A DNA stretch of 24,959 nt from positions 1-24,959 of the IMG/VR virus record IMGVR_UViG_3300031839_000541; one strand, 5' to 3'. The position numbers and the translations under genes are program-made. Below, piece by piece: positions 1 to 7,003 of this stretch. The notes beneath the pieces are model-generated. The model did not search any database and was not told the DNA's origin. It worked only from the letters and a program-made list of their open reading frames with translations. Every line of letters starts with the position of its first letter. The stretch's first letter is position 1. The DNA comes from a virus.

Positions 1-564
1 TCCATTAGAACCACCTGCGTTACCTTGACCTGCTGTACCTGCACCACCTACTAAAGCTGTGTAGTTAAAAGAAGGTCCACCACCACCGCCTGAACCACCT
101 GCTGAACCATTAGCAGCGTCATACCAGTTAGCAAAACCTCCACCACCGCCACCACCAACAGCTGTGTAAGTTCCACCTTCATAAGTACAAGTAGTATCTG
201 TGCCATTAGTACCATTACTAGTACCTACACCATAACCTGCACCTGCGTAAGCAGAACCTGCACCACCTGCACCAATAGTAATTGTGTAGCTAGTACCTAA
301 TTTAAAACTTGTATCATCTGTTGCAGTAATAAGTCCACCTGCACCACCCATTCCACCTGCGTGTTCTCCAACACCATGAACAATGCTACCACCTGCACCG
401 CCACCACCACCTGCAGAAATGTAATATTTCATTACAATAAATCCTTCTGCAGCTGTATATTCGTTGTTTGCTTTTAATTCATCTATGTCCTTTAAAGAAA
501 ATAAACCTGAATTTCCATGAGGGAATTGTGTAGGTTTAGGACCTATATAACCTAATTCTGCCAT
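1..564 (-). CDS. Glycine-rich tail fibre protein, C-terminus cut by the window edge
   Basis: 188 codons are open from an ATG at 562-564 to the window edge with no stop, so only the N-terminal part is seen. A perfect AGGAGA ribosome-binding site sits 4 bases before the ATG. The first ~35 residues (MAELGYIGPKPTQFPHGNSG, then LFSLKDIDEL) resemble the start of fibre proteins in marine phages. From about residue 50 the chain is built of Gly/Ala runs (GGGGGAGG, GGAGGL, GGGGGGG) with spaced aromatic residues, as in glycine-rich fibre-tip domains that form polyglycine helices or brush-like tips. It is the last gene of the fibre cassette in the window, so a role in receptor contact is inferred. The lost C-terminus could hold further domains. 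Confidence 0.75.
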   Translation of the reverse strand, partial: MAELGYIGPKPTQFPHGNSGLFSLKDIDELKANNEYTAAEGFIVMKYYISAGGGGGAGGSIVHGVGEHAGGMGGAGGLITATDDTSFKLGTSYTITIGAGGAGSAYAGAGYGVGTSNGTNGTDTTCTYEGGTYTAVGGGGGGGFANWYDAANGSAGGSGGGGGPSFNYTALVGGAGTAGQGNAGGSNG

Positions 565-572
565 TTATTCTC

Positions 573-896
573 CTATGTTATCTCTAGTAAAGAAAGAGTC
601 AATTCAAGATCTGAAGCTGCACCTGCCCAAGCTCTTAACTCATCAGCAGCTTCTAGTACAAGTTTTCCTCCAATAGGATTTACTGCACTATCAGCAGGAA
701 CTGATAAAGTTGAGACTAAAGCTGCTACAGTCGAACCATCATTCATGTCAATGTTTAAATCTGCTGCGTTTGTACCATCTACATTAGCAACTTGACAATG
801 TATTACGATTGCTGTTGTTGCTGCAGGACAAGTATAAACTACTGCGTCTGCTACGTTGCCTAACGCTACATTAACTGTTTGAAATGTTTCTGCCAT
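573..896 (-). CDS. Small virion-associated protein, 107 aa, function unknown
   Basis: A 107-residue protein starting MAETFQTVNV, with AGGAGA 8 bases before its ATG. Alternating hydrophobic and small polar residues suggest an all-beta domain; there is no signal peptide or membrane segment. Its place between two fibre-type genes suggests a fibre-associated or virion-surface protein. I do not recognise a named family. It ends 8 bases before the next gene starts, so the two are probably co-translated. Confidence 0.65.
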   Translation of the reverse strand: MAETFQTVNVALGNVADAVVYTCPAATTAIVIHCQVANVDGTNAADLNIDMNDGSTVAALVSTLSVPADSAVNPIGGKLVLEAADELRAWAGAASDLELTLSLLEIT

Positions 897-921
897 ATTC
901 TATTCTCCTAGTAATTAATTA

Positions 922-1125
922 TTAACTATCTCCCATAACTATAGCACGAGGTTTTGATCCCGAACCTGTAGAAGTAGTAGATAGACTTTCCATTATTAAT
1001 CTAAATGCAATTGACTGACCTGAAACTGTATCAGGTAATAGATCTATGTCTTCATCGATTGGTAAGTTACCAATAGTATCTATGCCTAGACTTCCACCTT
1101 CTTTAAGCATAAGAAGAATACCCAT
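922..1125 (-). CDS. Hypothetical small protein, 67 aa, in the fibre cassette
   Basis: A 67-residue protein (MGILLMLKEGGSLGIDTIGN at the start) with a perfect AGGAGG about 6 bases before the ATG at 1123-1125. The start is one base beyond the end of the 204-aa fibre gene (stop 1127-1129), which favours coupled translation. The acidic middle (IDEDIDLLPD) and Ser/Thr/Gly-rich tail show no recognisable motif. The strong ribosome-binding site and tight packing argue that it is real. Function is unknown; a small fibre- or tail-associated protein is the contextual guess. Confidence 0.6.
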   Translation of the reverse strand: MGILLMLKEGGSLGIDTIGNLPIDEDIDLLPDTVSGQSIAFRLIMESLSTTSTGSGSKPRAIVMGDS

Positions 1126-1126
1126 G

Positions 1127-1741
1127 TTATCCTCCTAAAGCTATTATTAATCCGATAGTTGCTTTTGTATCAGCATACGCTTTTACAGATTGTTGTGAAG
1201 CTGCTGCTGTTGGACTGTTGCTAGCCATGTCATCTTCATCTAGTAAGGTTACACCACTTGCGTCAACATAAGATTTATTTGCAGCGTCTGCTGCTGCTGA
1301 AGGAGTAGTAAGGTTTGTAATTTTATTATTGTTAGCGTCTAAGTTAGCAGCTAATTTAGGAGTACCTGCTGTACCTGAAGCATAACTTACATCTACTACT
1401 TGACCTAGTGCGTCAAATATATCTTCAAATAATTGTTGTACAGGTACCATACGTACCTTAGAGTTTTGTGGATGTGATAAACCTGAAGCTGCTGCTGATC
1501 CTGTAAGGTACCTATTATCTGCAGTTGTTGTTACTAACTGTGTTCCTGTAAATGTACCGTCAAAAAAAACGTATTCACGTTGTGTAGAACTGTCAGGTTC
1601 GATAACTAAATAACAAGGACTTGTTAGTCCTGATGTAGAAGCAACAGTTGCTGTTGTATCAGAAGCACCAAACGTACTAGATAGCGTTGTTTCAAACGCG
1701 TTACGTGTAAATGTCTCTGCTGCTTTTCTTGTATTAACCAT
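1127..1741 (-). CDS. Tail fibre / tail-associated protein, 204 aa
   Basis: 204 residues with AGGAGA 10 bases before the ATG. The N-terminal half (to about residue 115) is a beta-rich attachment-like domain with a segment reading REYVFFDGTFTGTQL. The C-terminal half carries two segments typical of phage fibre shafts: one reading NKITNLTTPSAAADAANKSY followed by VDA, and one reading DEDDMASNSPTAAASQQSVK followed by AYAD. Both are common in trimeric fibres of podophages and marine phages. No catalytic motif is seen. It is short for a complete fibre and lacks an obvious receptor-binding tip, so it may be an adaptor joined to the glycine-rich fibre encoded further on. Confidence 0.75.
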   Translation of the reverse strand: MVNTRKAAETFTRNAFETTLSSTFGASDTTATVASTSGLTSPCYLVIEPDSSTQREYVFFDGTFTGTQLVTTTADNRYLTGSAAASGLSHPQNSKVRMVPVQQLFEDIFDALGQVVDVSYASGTAGTPKLAANLDANNNKITNLTTPSAAADAANKSYVDASGVTLLDEDDMASNSPTAAASQQSVKAYADTKATIGLIIALGG

Positions 1742-1766
1742 ACTTTAAATTCTCCTCGTCAGTATA

Positions 1767-3755
1767 TCACACACCAAATCGGTGTACTCCTAATCTTCCA
1801 ATACCAAGCGCACCTAAAGATGTTACTTCTCCAGTGCCTGCAGCTTGTCTTTGACCTCTTACTTGTATAGTACAAAACACCATAGTTGAACCTAGCTTTG
1901 TAATTTCTTGTATAGGTAAAGTAACATTTTCTACAATACCTCTAATTATTTCATTAGGTTTGTAAAGAGTAAGAGTCACTGATTTACCTTCTAATTTTTT
2001 AACTGCGTCAAATAATTTTTTACCTATACCAGGTATGTTCTTAGCGCGTTTACCAGGACGTTCAATACGATCTGATACGTTAATAGGAATACGTGCAAGT
2101 ATATCTTCAGGTTCTGGAAAAGCACGATAACTATATGAATATACTTCGGGACTAGATATTCTACCACTATCTGATTTCAAGGTAAGTTTACCAACTAACC
2201 ACCTATCAATAACATTAATCATTGGTACTTCGTTACCGCTTTCTGATGTTTCTATATTTGTTAAAGTTGAAAAACTGTTAGCGTCAGGATTTTCTAATGC
2301 GTCTAAATCAGTACTAAATTCTGCTAACACACTAGCACCTGCAGGTAATTGATTTGTATACACACGACCACCAATCCATTGTTTAGCTTGTGATGTGTAA
2401 AAGTCTGCAGCAGGAAGTATAAGATAACCACTATCTACTAATGTTGCCGCTTCTTTAATTAAACCAATACCTGTAACTAGAAAAAATAGTTTACCATTAA
2501 CTATTTCAATACCTTTAACTTTACCTGATGTTCCTGTGTAATAAATATTTCTTGCATATCCTAATGTTGGTAGGTAAATAGAATATAAGTCTGTTTCTGA
2601 AGCACTATCTATAACACCAAAATATATCTGATCTCTTGCGTTGTAAAATGCAGTAGGACTTTTATCTACGGTTGTATTGTTATCACCAAACTCTTTTATT
2701 AACTGTCTGTTGTCAAGTGTATAAAGCACACCATCAGTTGCGATAGTTCCTCTATATACTCTCCCTATTTTTCCACCACCCGCTGATGTTTGTGATGTAG
2801 AAAAGAAAATAATACCATTGCTTTCTGTCATATCTACAATGTTTTCTCCTTCAATATATGTCTGTCCTGCTAAAATTAAACCTGAAGTTTCATCATCTTT
2901 AATTGCATATATATAACCATCATCTGCTGCTGCTAAAATAACTGATCCACCATCTATAATAGATGACCACAAAGATCCCGAAGGTAGATCTTTAATTAAC
3001 GTAGGTGATGATGTACCGTCTAGTTGTTGTAATTTACCATCATTTTCAATAGACAATATATAGTTTTTAACATTAAATAAACCTCGTATATATCTACCTG
3101 ATACTGCATTAGTGTAGTTAGACCAACCACCCGCAAGGTTATCTGCGTCTATTTTTCTTACAATGCTATCTGTTCCATCACTTAAAGAAGCATAAAGAAT
3201 GTGTCCTTCTAGTGCTAATCCTGTTACGTTCCAAGTTGCTTGTGCAGAATATGGATCAGATGTAGTCCATGTGTCACCATTGTCAGATGAATAAAATACA
3301 TCATGTCCTTGTGCAACATACAATACATCTTCATGTGCAATAATGTGTTGATTTGCATTACTGCTAGCTCTTGCAGATACAGCAGTTGTTTCAGGCAATA
3401 ATTCTATACTGTATGCTTTACCACTATCATCTGCATTTTTAAAAACATCTATACCTTTGCTGTCAAAAAATCTTCTAAAATCATTGGTGCCTTGTATTCT
3501 CTGATGTGCTTGATCTAAACCTGCACCACCTGAAAAATCTGATCTTGCATAACTTTGTCCAAACTCTGCTCTAAATTCTTCAGGTACTTGTGCGGTGTTA
3601 ACCTGTTGCGCAGATAGTGGTGCAGTAGTTATAGTTAATTCTCTACCTGGCGCTACTGCTAATCGTAAAAGTATATCAGTAATACCATCAGATATTTGTG
3701 CTTGGTATCCAAAAGCTAAAGGATTAGCAACGTTAGAAGTTGATGGTAAAGGCAT
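1767..3755 (-). CDS. Beta-propeller tail protein, probable tail nozzle / tail tubular protein B analogue
   Basis: 662 residues. The ATG at 3753-3755 overlaps the stop of the upstream adaptor gene by one base (TAATG). The middle of the protein is a series of beta-strand repeats of the type VLYVAQGHDVFYSS, with one clear Asp-box (SSDNGDTW, about residues 156-163), the signature of sialidase- and BNR-type propeller blades. The C-terminal ~100 residues are a separate beta domain ending in GIGRLGVHRFGV. In T7-type podoviruses the gene after the adaptor (gp12) is the propeller-shaped nozzle, so position and fold both suggest that role. The equivalence is inferred; no sequence match to gp12 is claimed. 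An enzymatic propeller is unlikely because no sialidase active-site residues are apparent. Confidence 0.65.
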   Translation of the reverse strand: MPLPSTSNVANPLAFGYQAQISDGITDILLRLAVAPGRELTITTAPLSAQQVNTAQVPEEFRAEFGQSYARSDFSGGAGLDQAHQRIQGTNDFRRFFDSKGIDVFKNADDSGKAYSIELLPETTAVSARASSNANQHIIAHEDVLYVAQGHDVFYSSDNGDTWTTSDPYSAQATWNVTGLALEGHILYASLSDGTDSIVRKIDADNLAGGWSNYTNAVSGRYIRGLFNVKNYILSIENDGKLQQLDGTSSPTLIKDLPSGSLWSSIIDGGSVILAAADDGYIYAIKDDETSGLILAGQTYIEGENIVDMTESNGIIFFSTSQTSAGGGKIGRVYRGTIATDGVLYTLDNRQLIKEFGDNNTTVDKSPTAFYNARDQIYFGVIDSASETDLYSIYLPTLGYARNIYYTGTSGKVKGIEIVNGKLFFLVTGIGLIKEAATLVDSGYLILPAADFYTSQAKQWIGGRVYTNQLPAGASVLAEFSTDLDALENPDANSFSTLTNIETSESGNEVPMINVIDRWLVGKLTLKSDSGRISSPEVYSYSYRAFPEPEDILARIPINVSDRIERPGKRAKNIPGIGKKLFDAVKKLEGKSVTLTLYKPNEIIRGIVENVTLPIQEITKLGSTMVFCTIQVRGQRQAAGTGEVTSLGALGIGRLGVHRFGV

Positions 3756-4696
3756 TAGGTAAAAGTTATTCCGTAAAGTTCCACGCCTTGTGGAAATCGC
3801 GACCTCTGTTCTCTTCTTGCTCTATCTAATAAGACACCATAGTATCTAAGTAAAGCATTTCTTAGACGCTCACCTGATCCAACAGGTACACCTCTTTGTT
3901 CTAAATTTTCTGTTATATAATTTTGTGTACTTGCGTCAACATCAAGTTCTGATAACAGCTGTGCTACAGCGCCAACCATAACTATTTGTTCGTGGAAATC
4001 TTCTAACCCTGATACTGTATTTAGATCTGCAGATTCAAGTGTTGGTCTTATAAATTTTGCAGCGTAAACAACATATACAGTTTTACCTGATGTAGGTGCA
4101 GTAGGAAATTGTACTGCTGCGTCTGTTGTTGATCCTGCAAAATCTGTAAGTAATTCTAACGCAACATCACTATATACAGTTGTACTAGATCCTGATGTAG
4201 AGTTATCGATTTTTGCTTGTAATATTCTTTGTGTGCCTGCAGGCATTTCTACAAATTGTGTAGCAGAAGTTGTTATAGATGTTTTTTTGACTGCATACAA
4301 CGCAGGATATAAACCTATTATTTGATCGCCTATAGCATTAGATACATTCAGTCTTGGATATTTAGGTTTTAAAATAATATCAGTATCGTTAAAATGTTCT
4401 GCTGCGGTAGAACCTAACCTACCACGCTCAATTGTTATCTCTCTTGATACTGTATTAATATCTTCGACCATAACAAGTTCGCTATCAATTTCTAATACAG
4501 AACCTGCACCGATTAATTCTTCTTCTTCAGGTGTAAATAAACCTTCTTTATATTTTAAAGTTGTGCCTGCTGCAGTTAAACCCTGACCACCAGTAATGCT
4601 ATCTAGGTTAGCAACTTGTGTTAAAGGTTCTTGTTCTTCTACTGGACGTAGGTATTCTCTATACGTTCTGTCTATTAGTTGTCCAAACGTAGACAT
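3755..4696 (-). CDS. Head-tail adaptor (tail tubular protein A-like), 313 aa
   Basis: 313 residues starting MSTFGQLIDRTYREYLRPVE. GAGG lies 7 bases before the ATG, and the stop overlaps the next gene by one base. N-terminal openings of this kind (TFGxLxDRTxREYL) are common in neck or adaptor proteins of environmental podophages. The central part is beta-rich (SVLEIDSELVMVEDI, then EITIERGRLGSTAAEHF, a motif seen in phage neck and fibre-associated proteins). The C-terminal part from ~225 is helical and ends in a basic region. Its place after capsid genes and before the propeller protein matches T7 gp11. Family assignment rests on context and general resemblance. Confidence 0.6.
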   Translation of the reverse strand: MSTFGQLIDRTYREYLRPVEEQEPLTQVANLDSITGGQGLTAAGTTLKYKEGLFTPEEEELIGAGSVLEIDSELVMVEDINTVSREITIERGRLGSTAAEHFNDTDIILKPKYPRLNVSNAIGDQIIGLYPALYAVKKTSITTSATQFVEMPAGTQRILQAKIDNSTSGSSTTVYSDVALELLTDFAGSTTDAAVQFPTAPTSGKTVYVVYAAKFIRPTLESADLNTVSGLEDFHEQIVMVGAVAQLLSELDVDASTQNYITENLEQRGVPVGSGERLRNALLRYYGVLLDRARREQRSRFPQGVELYGITFT

Positions 4697-4704
4697 TGGG
4701 ACCT

Positions 4705-5037
4705 CTAACTTTCTCTATATATAAAAACTATTTTTCTTGCAGAACCTTCAGATGAAGCTGATACTACACGTAAAAATCCTGATGAACCGAATGCCCAACC
4801 ACTTGGATCAACTCTCACTATACTGTCAGTTGTGACTGTGTAAGTGACTGCTGTTCCATCAGTTTCAACAACATTTTTCCAACCGCCAGGACTTGAAGCC
4901 CATTGAAATGTTACAGTTGCACCAGTCATTGCTGATGGAAATAAAATTGCTGATAAAAGCATACCGTCTGTATTAGAACCTTCGCTTGCGGTAGAACCGC
5001 TATCTATTTGTACTACATCTTGTTTAAATCTTGCCAT
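4705..5037 (-). CDS. Small virion protein after the capsid gene, possible head decoration or neck protein
   Basis: 110 residues starting MARFKQDVVQIDSG, with AAGGA about 6 bases before the ATG. The predicted structure is all beta (for example ATVTFQWASSPGGWKNVV and RKIVFIYRES at the end). No signal peptide or membrane segment is present. It lies downstream of the major capsid gene, separated by the hairpin at 5058-5099, and 8 bases ahead of the adaptor gene. In many phages this slot holds a capsid decoration or head-completion protein. That role is contextual, and I cannot name a family. Confidence 0.6.
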   Translation of the reverse strand: MARFKQDVVQIDSGSTASEGSNTDGMLLSAILFPSAMTGATVTFQWASSPGGWKNVVETDGTAVTYTVTTDSIVRVDPSGWAFGSSGFLRVVSASSEGSARKIVFIYRES

Positions 5038-5057
5038 ACTCGTTCCTTATTTTAGCA

Positions 5058-5099
5058 TACTCTAAAGACCGCTTAGGTGGAGTAAGCGGTCTTAGAGTA
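5058..5099 (-). terminator. Strong hairpin after the capsid gene; leaky terminator or RNA processing site
   Basis: The bases 5058-5075 and 5083-5099 form 17 base pairs with one bulged base (5064) and a 7-base loop. The core is ACCGCTTA / TAAGCGGT. It lies 13 bases after the major capsid stop. In the direction of transcription it is followed by TGCTAAAATAAGG rather than a U-run, so it is not a canonical intrinsic terminator. Termination, read-through attenuation, 3' end protection of capsid mRNA, or RNase III cleavage are all possible. The T7 terminator after gene 10 is a positional parallel. Confidence 0.7.
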
Positions 5100-5111
5100 A
5101 TAATTTATTGA

Positions 5112-6164
5112 TTAAGCGTTAGAAACGTTATTAATTTCTACGTGATATTGTTGTGGACCAAAGTCAAAGCCCATTTCCATATACACTGCTTTTGCAATTC
5201 TTGCGTTATCGTTTTGATCTAAGTCTCTTACGAACATAGTTCCATAACCTGGAATGTTAAGGAATATTGGTTTGACAAAAGACATGTCAACGATAAAGTT
5301 TTTCTTACCATCATTAGTTCCTGCAGGTAGGAAATCAGACAATGCAAGTCCGATTGTACCGAAAGGTGTAACGATAGTATCGATGTCAACACCACCGACA
5401 TTTCTGTCTCTAGGTAAGATACCGTAGTTCTTTCCTGATACAACAGTTGCGTTTACCATTTCTTTATTAAGATCAAGTAAAGCTGTTGGTTGACAGAAAA
5501 GCACTAAGTTTCTCATTGGTGCGCCTGCGTCATAAAGTTTTTTCATACCCTCTGCAATCACATCAAAGTTAAGTTTTTGTGCTGTTCCTGTTCCATCACC
5601 TGCTGTATCGTGATGTATAATGTTGCCGCCTGATAGAGAACAATGTTCATCAAGACCTCTCATTTGACGATTACCTGTGGTACCGTCATTGTAAGCTGCG
5701 TTGAATGCTGACCATTCTACTTTCTTTGCGACTGTCTCTAATACTAATTCCATTTGATAAGCAAGCTCATCATTAATTGGATTATTACCTGCTAATGCTA
5801 ATGCAGGATCGGAGTTCTTGTAGTTTCCCGCCAACTGGAACGGTACGATTTCTCCTGAAGCTGCTTGTGCAGTATATGATACTTGCGCTGCTTCATGGAA
5901 AATCTGTAGTGTACCTTGCTGTGCGCTTCTAGTTCTTCCTGAATAATTAGGTGATCCACCTTCATCATCTGGAGTAACAGAAGTAACACTGGCATTGTCC
6001 TGTGTTTGGAATTGGAAGAATGTTGAGTTTATCGCAACTCCTCCATTAAGTCCGCCTGCAGCAGCTAGCAATGGTGTTCTGTGTGGTGTAATTTTAAATA
6101 GTTCACCAGTAAAGTTATTAACGTCACTAGCAACTATTGGATTAGCACCTGATATTGCTGCCAT
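5112..6164 (-). CDS. Major capsid protein, SU10 type
   Basis: 350 residues. The start MAAISGANPIVASDVNNFTG, the segment around FKITPHRTPLLAAAGG, the strand FFQFQTQD followed by an acidic SVTPDDEGG loop, and the C-terminal part (GYGTMFVRDLDQNDNARIAK, then MEMGFDFGPQQYHVEI) agree with HK97-fold capsid proteins of the SU10 family (formerly DUF5309). About 350 residues is a usual length. It follows the scaffold gene directly and is itself followed by a strong hairpin, as expected for a highly expressed capsid gene. The Shine-Dalgarno-like AAGGG ends 13 bases before the ATG, farther than elsewhere in this window. The capsid role is secure; the exact subfamily is recognised by eye. Confidence 0.88.
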   Translation of the reverse strand: MAAISGANPIVASDVNNFTGELFKITPHRTPLLAAAGGLNGGVAINSTFFQFQTQDNASVTSVTPDDEGGSPNYSGRTRSAQQGTLQIFHEAAQVSYTAQAASGEIVPFQLAGNYKNSDPALALAGNNPINDELAYQMELVLETVAKKVEWSAFNAAYNDGTTGNRQMRGLDEHCSLSGGNIIHHDTAGDGTGTAQKLNFDVIAEGMKKLYDAGAPMRNLVLFCQPTALLDLNKEMVNATVVSGKNYGILPRDRNVGGVDIDTIVTPFGTIGLALSDFLPAGTNDGKKNFIVDMSFVKPIFLNIPGYGTMFVRDLDQNDNARIAKAVYMEMGFDFGPQQYHVEINNVSNA

Positions 6165-6198
6165 TTTTTACTATTTTCCCTTCTCTCTTACGAGATAG

Positions 6199-6648
6199 TT
6201 ATTGATTTTTTTGTATTTCTTGTAAAGCTAGTTTTGCTCTAAGACTATCTTTAACAGATGTTTTATCGTCAGATATAATTTCTTGCATTTTCGATTGCCA
6301 GTCAGCAGGTTGTTGTGCAGAAGAATTTTGTTGTATAGTTTCTAACCTATTGTCACTTTCAGCGATCTTCGCAGCAGCTACTTCGTTGTTCTGCTGTACG
6401 TTAGTATCGATGTTATAGTTTTCTTTAAGCCATTGTCCTAGTTCGCTACTGTCAGGTTTTCCATCATAAAGATCAAAAGCCATTTTACCAGTTCCTGAAT
6501 CAGGATCTAAACCTACATCTTTAAACAAAGAGGTTTTTACAACACTCTTTAATTCTTTATTCTCTTGTTCAACTGATTTAAGTTTTTCCCTTAAACCTTT
6601 TATGCCGTCATTGTTTTCCATGCCGTCCATTGTTTGTTCGTCTGTCAT
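6199..6648 (-). CDS. Scaffolding protein, 149 aa
   Basis: 149 residues, highly charged and helical, with a heptad-like segment (LREKLKSVEQENKELKSVVK) near residues 18-37 and a Gln/Asn-rich C-terminal half ending LRAKLALQEIQKNQ. This composition, small size and position just before the capsid gene are typical of phage scaffolding proteins that guide capsid assembly and leave the head. An in-frame ATG lies 8 codons upstream (6670-6672), but GGAG at 6656-6659 is placed 7 bases before the ATG at 6646-6648, so the shorter start is chosen. No protease is seen nearby, so how the scaffold is removed is not shown. Confidence 0.75.
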   Translation of the reverse strand: MTDEQTMDGMENNDGIKGLREKLKSVEQENKELKSVVKTSLFKDVGLDPDSGTGKMAFDLYDGKPDSSELGQWLKENYNIDTNVQQNNEVAAAKIAESDNRLETIQQNSSAQQPADWQSKMQEIISDDKTSVKDSLRAKLALQEIQKNQ

Positions 6649-6731
6649 TGATATTCTCCATTTCTCACACAATTACACTGTTCTCCAATAAGGTGTGGTA
6701 CATATTGGGAGTGGTTACAAAATTTAATTAC

Positions 6732-6768
6732 ATGTTGAATCGGCGCTGCAACATACGCATACAACACC
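6732..6768 (-). ncRNA. Candidate H-type pseudoknot in the scaffold-capsid leader
   Basis: In the minus-strand RNA, GGUGUUG (6768-6762) can pair with CAGCGCC (6748-6742; 7 pairs, two of them G-U), while AUGUUG (6754-6749) can pair with CAACAU (6737-6732; 6 pairs). The two stems cross, giving a pseudoknot with loops of 7 and 4 bases. The 4-base loop is tight for crossing a 7-bp stem, so one stem may dominate. AGGUGU (6769-6764) can instead pair with ACACCU (6696-6691), close to the scaffold ribosome-binding site, giving a possible switch. This was found by eye, with no covariation support. Confidence 0.3.
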
Positions 6769-6785
6769 TCTACGAATTTATTACG

Positions 6786-6812
6786 TAGCTAGGACGTAGG
6801 AACCCTAAGCTA
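6786..6812 (-). other. Hairpin at the start of the scaffold-capsid leader
   Basis: Minus-strand bases 6812-6804 (TAGCTTAGG) pair with 6793-6786 (CCTAGCTA) as 8 pairs with one bulged T and a 10-base loop. It begins 18 bases after the stop of the 57-aa gene. No U-run follows, so it is a weak terminator candidate; it may protect an mRNA end or insulate the capsid transcript. The non-coding leader spans 6649-6829. Confidence 0.4.
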
Positions 6813-6829
6813 GAGTGTCGATCTATTAT

Positions 6830-7003
6830 TTACTTGGCGGATACTGACCACGCCAATACAATTATTATAACACATAAAAACACGGTAATTACTTTTTTTC
6901 CTTGTTCGGTTAATATTATTTTGTAAGCGTCATTCCACCATGTCCATGCCTTGTCAGATTTAAAGTGACCTTTTTTATTTCTTGCTCTTACCCATTTAAA
7001 CAT
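6830..7003 (-). CDS. Small single-span membrane protein, 57 aa
   Basis: A 57-codon frame (start MFKWVRARNKKGHF) runs from an ATG at 7001-7003 to TAA at 6830-6832. The ATG overlaps the stop of the 436-aa gene by one base (TAATG), the same junction as several other genes here, which is strong evidence that it is real. The N-terminal half is basic with a WTWW cluster (about residues 21-24). Residues ~38-56 (VITVFLCVIIIVLAWSVSA) form one hydrophobic helix, predicting a membrane protein with a positively charged, probably cytoplasmic N-terminus. Its Asp-Ala is written GAC-GCT, as in the other genes. Size and topology allow a holin, a spanin-like accessory or a virion membrane-channel peptide, but no family is recognised. 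Confidence 0.65.
   Translation of the reverse strand: MFKWVRARNKKGHFKSDKAWTWWNDAYKIILTEQGKKVITVFLCVIIIVLAWSVSAK
6864..6872 (-). promoter_or_regulatory. Possible extended -10 promoter for the scaffold-capsid transcript
   Basis: On the minus strand TGT-TATAAT (6872-6864) is a perfect extended -10 element of the sigma-70 type, lying inside the 57-aa gene about 215 bases before the scaffold start. No good -35 hexamer is visible 17 bases upstream, which extended -10 promoters can tolerate. It would give capsid genes a separate transcript with a ~210-base leader. The region is AT-rich, so chance occurrence is possible. Confidence 0.35.

Noticed and set aside
1-450. CRISPR-like or tandem DNA repeat at the left edge (repeated ACCTGC and CCACC)
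   Set aside because: The repeats are irregular and in frame with a glycine-rich protein, without constant spacers.
5228-5995. Minus-strand frames at 5228-5443 and 5798-5995 within the capsid gene
   Set aside because: They are out-of-frame shadows of the capsid gene with no ribosome-binding site and no sensible protein features.
6172-6198. Small inverted repeat TCTC-GTAA-GAGA before the capsid gene as a terminator
   Set aside because: Only 4 base pairs with no U-run, and it lies between two genes that must be co-expressed.
6649-6829. Possible tRNA in the scaffold leader (GGTTC and GATTCAAC-like stretches)
   Set aside because: No cloverleaf could be drawn: the T-arm-like segments lack a paired stem of the right length and no matching acceptor and anticodon arms fit.
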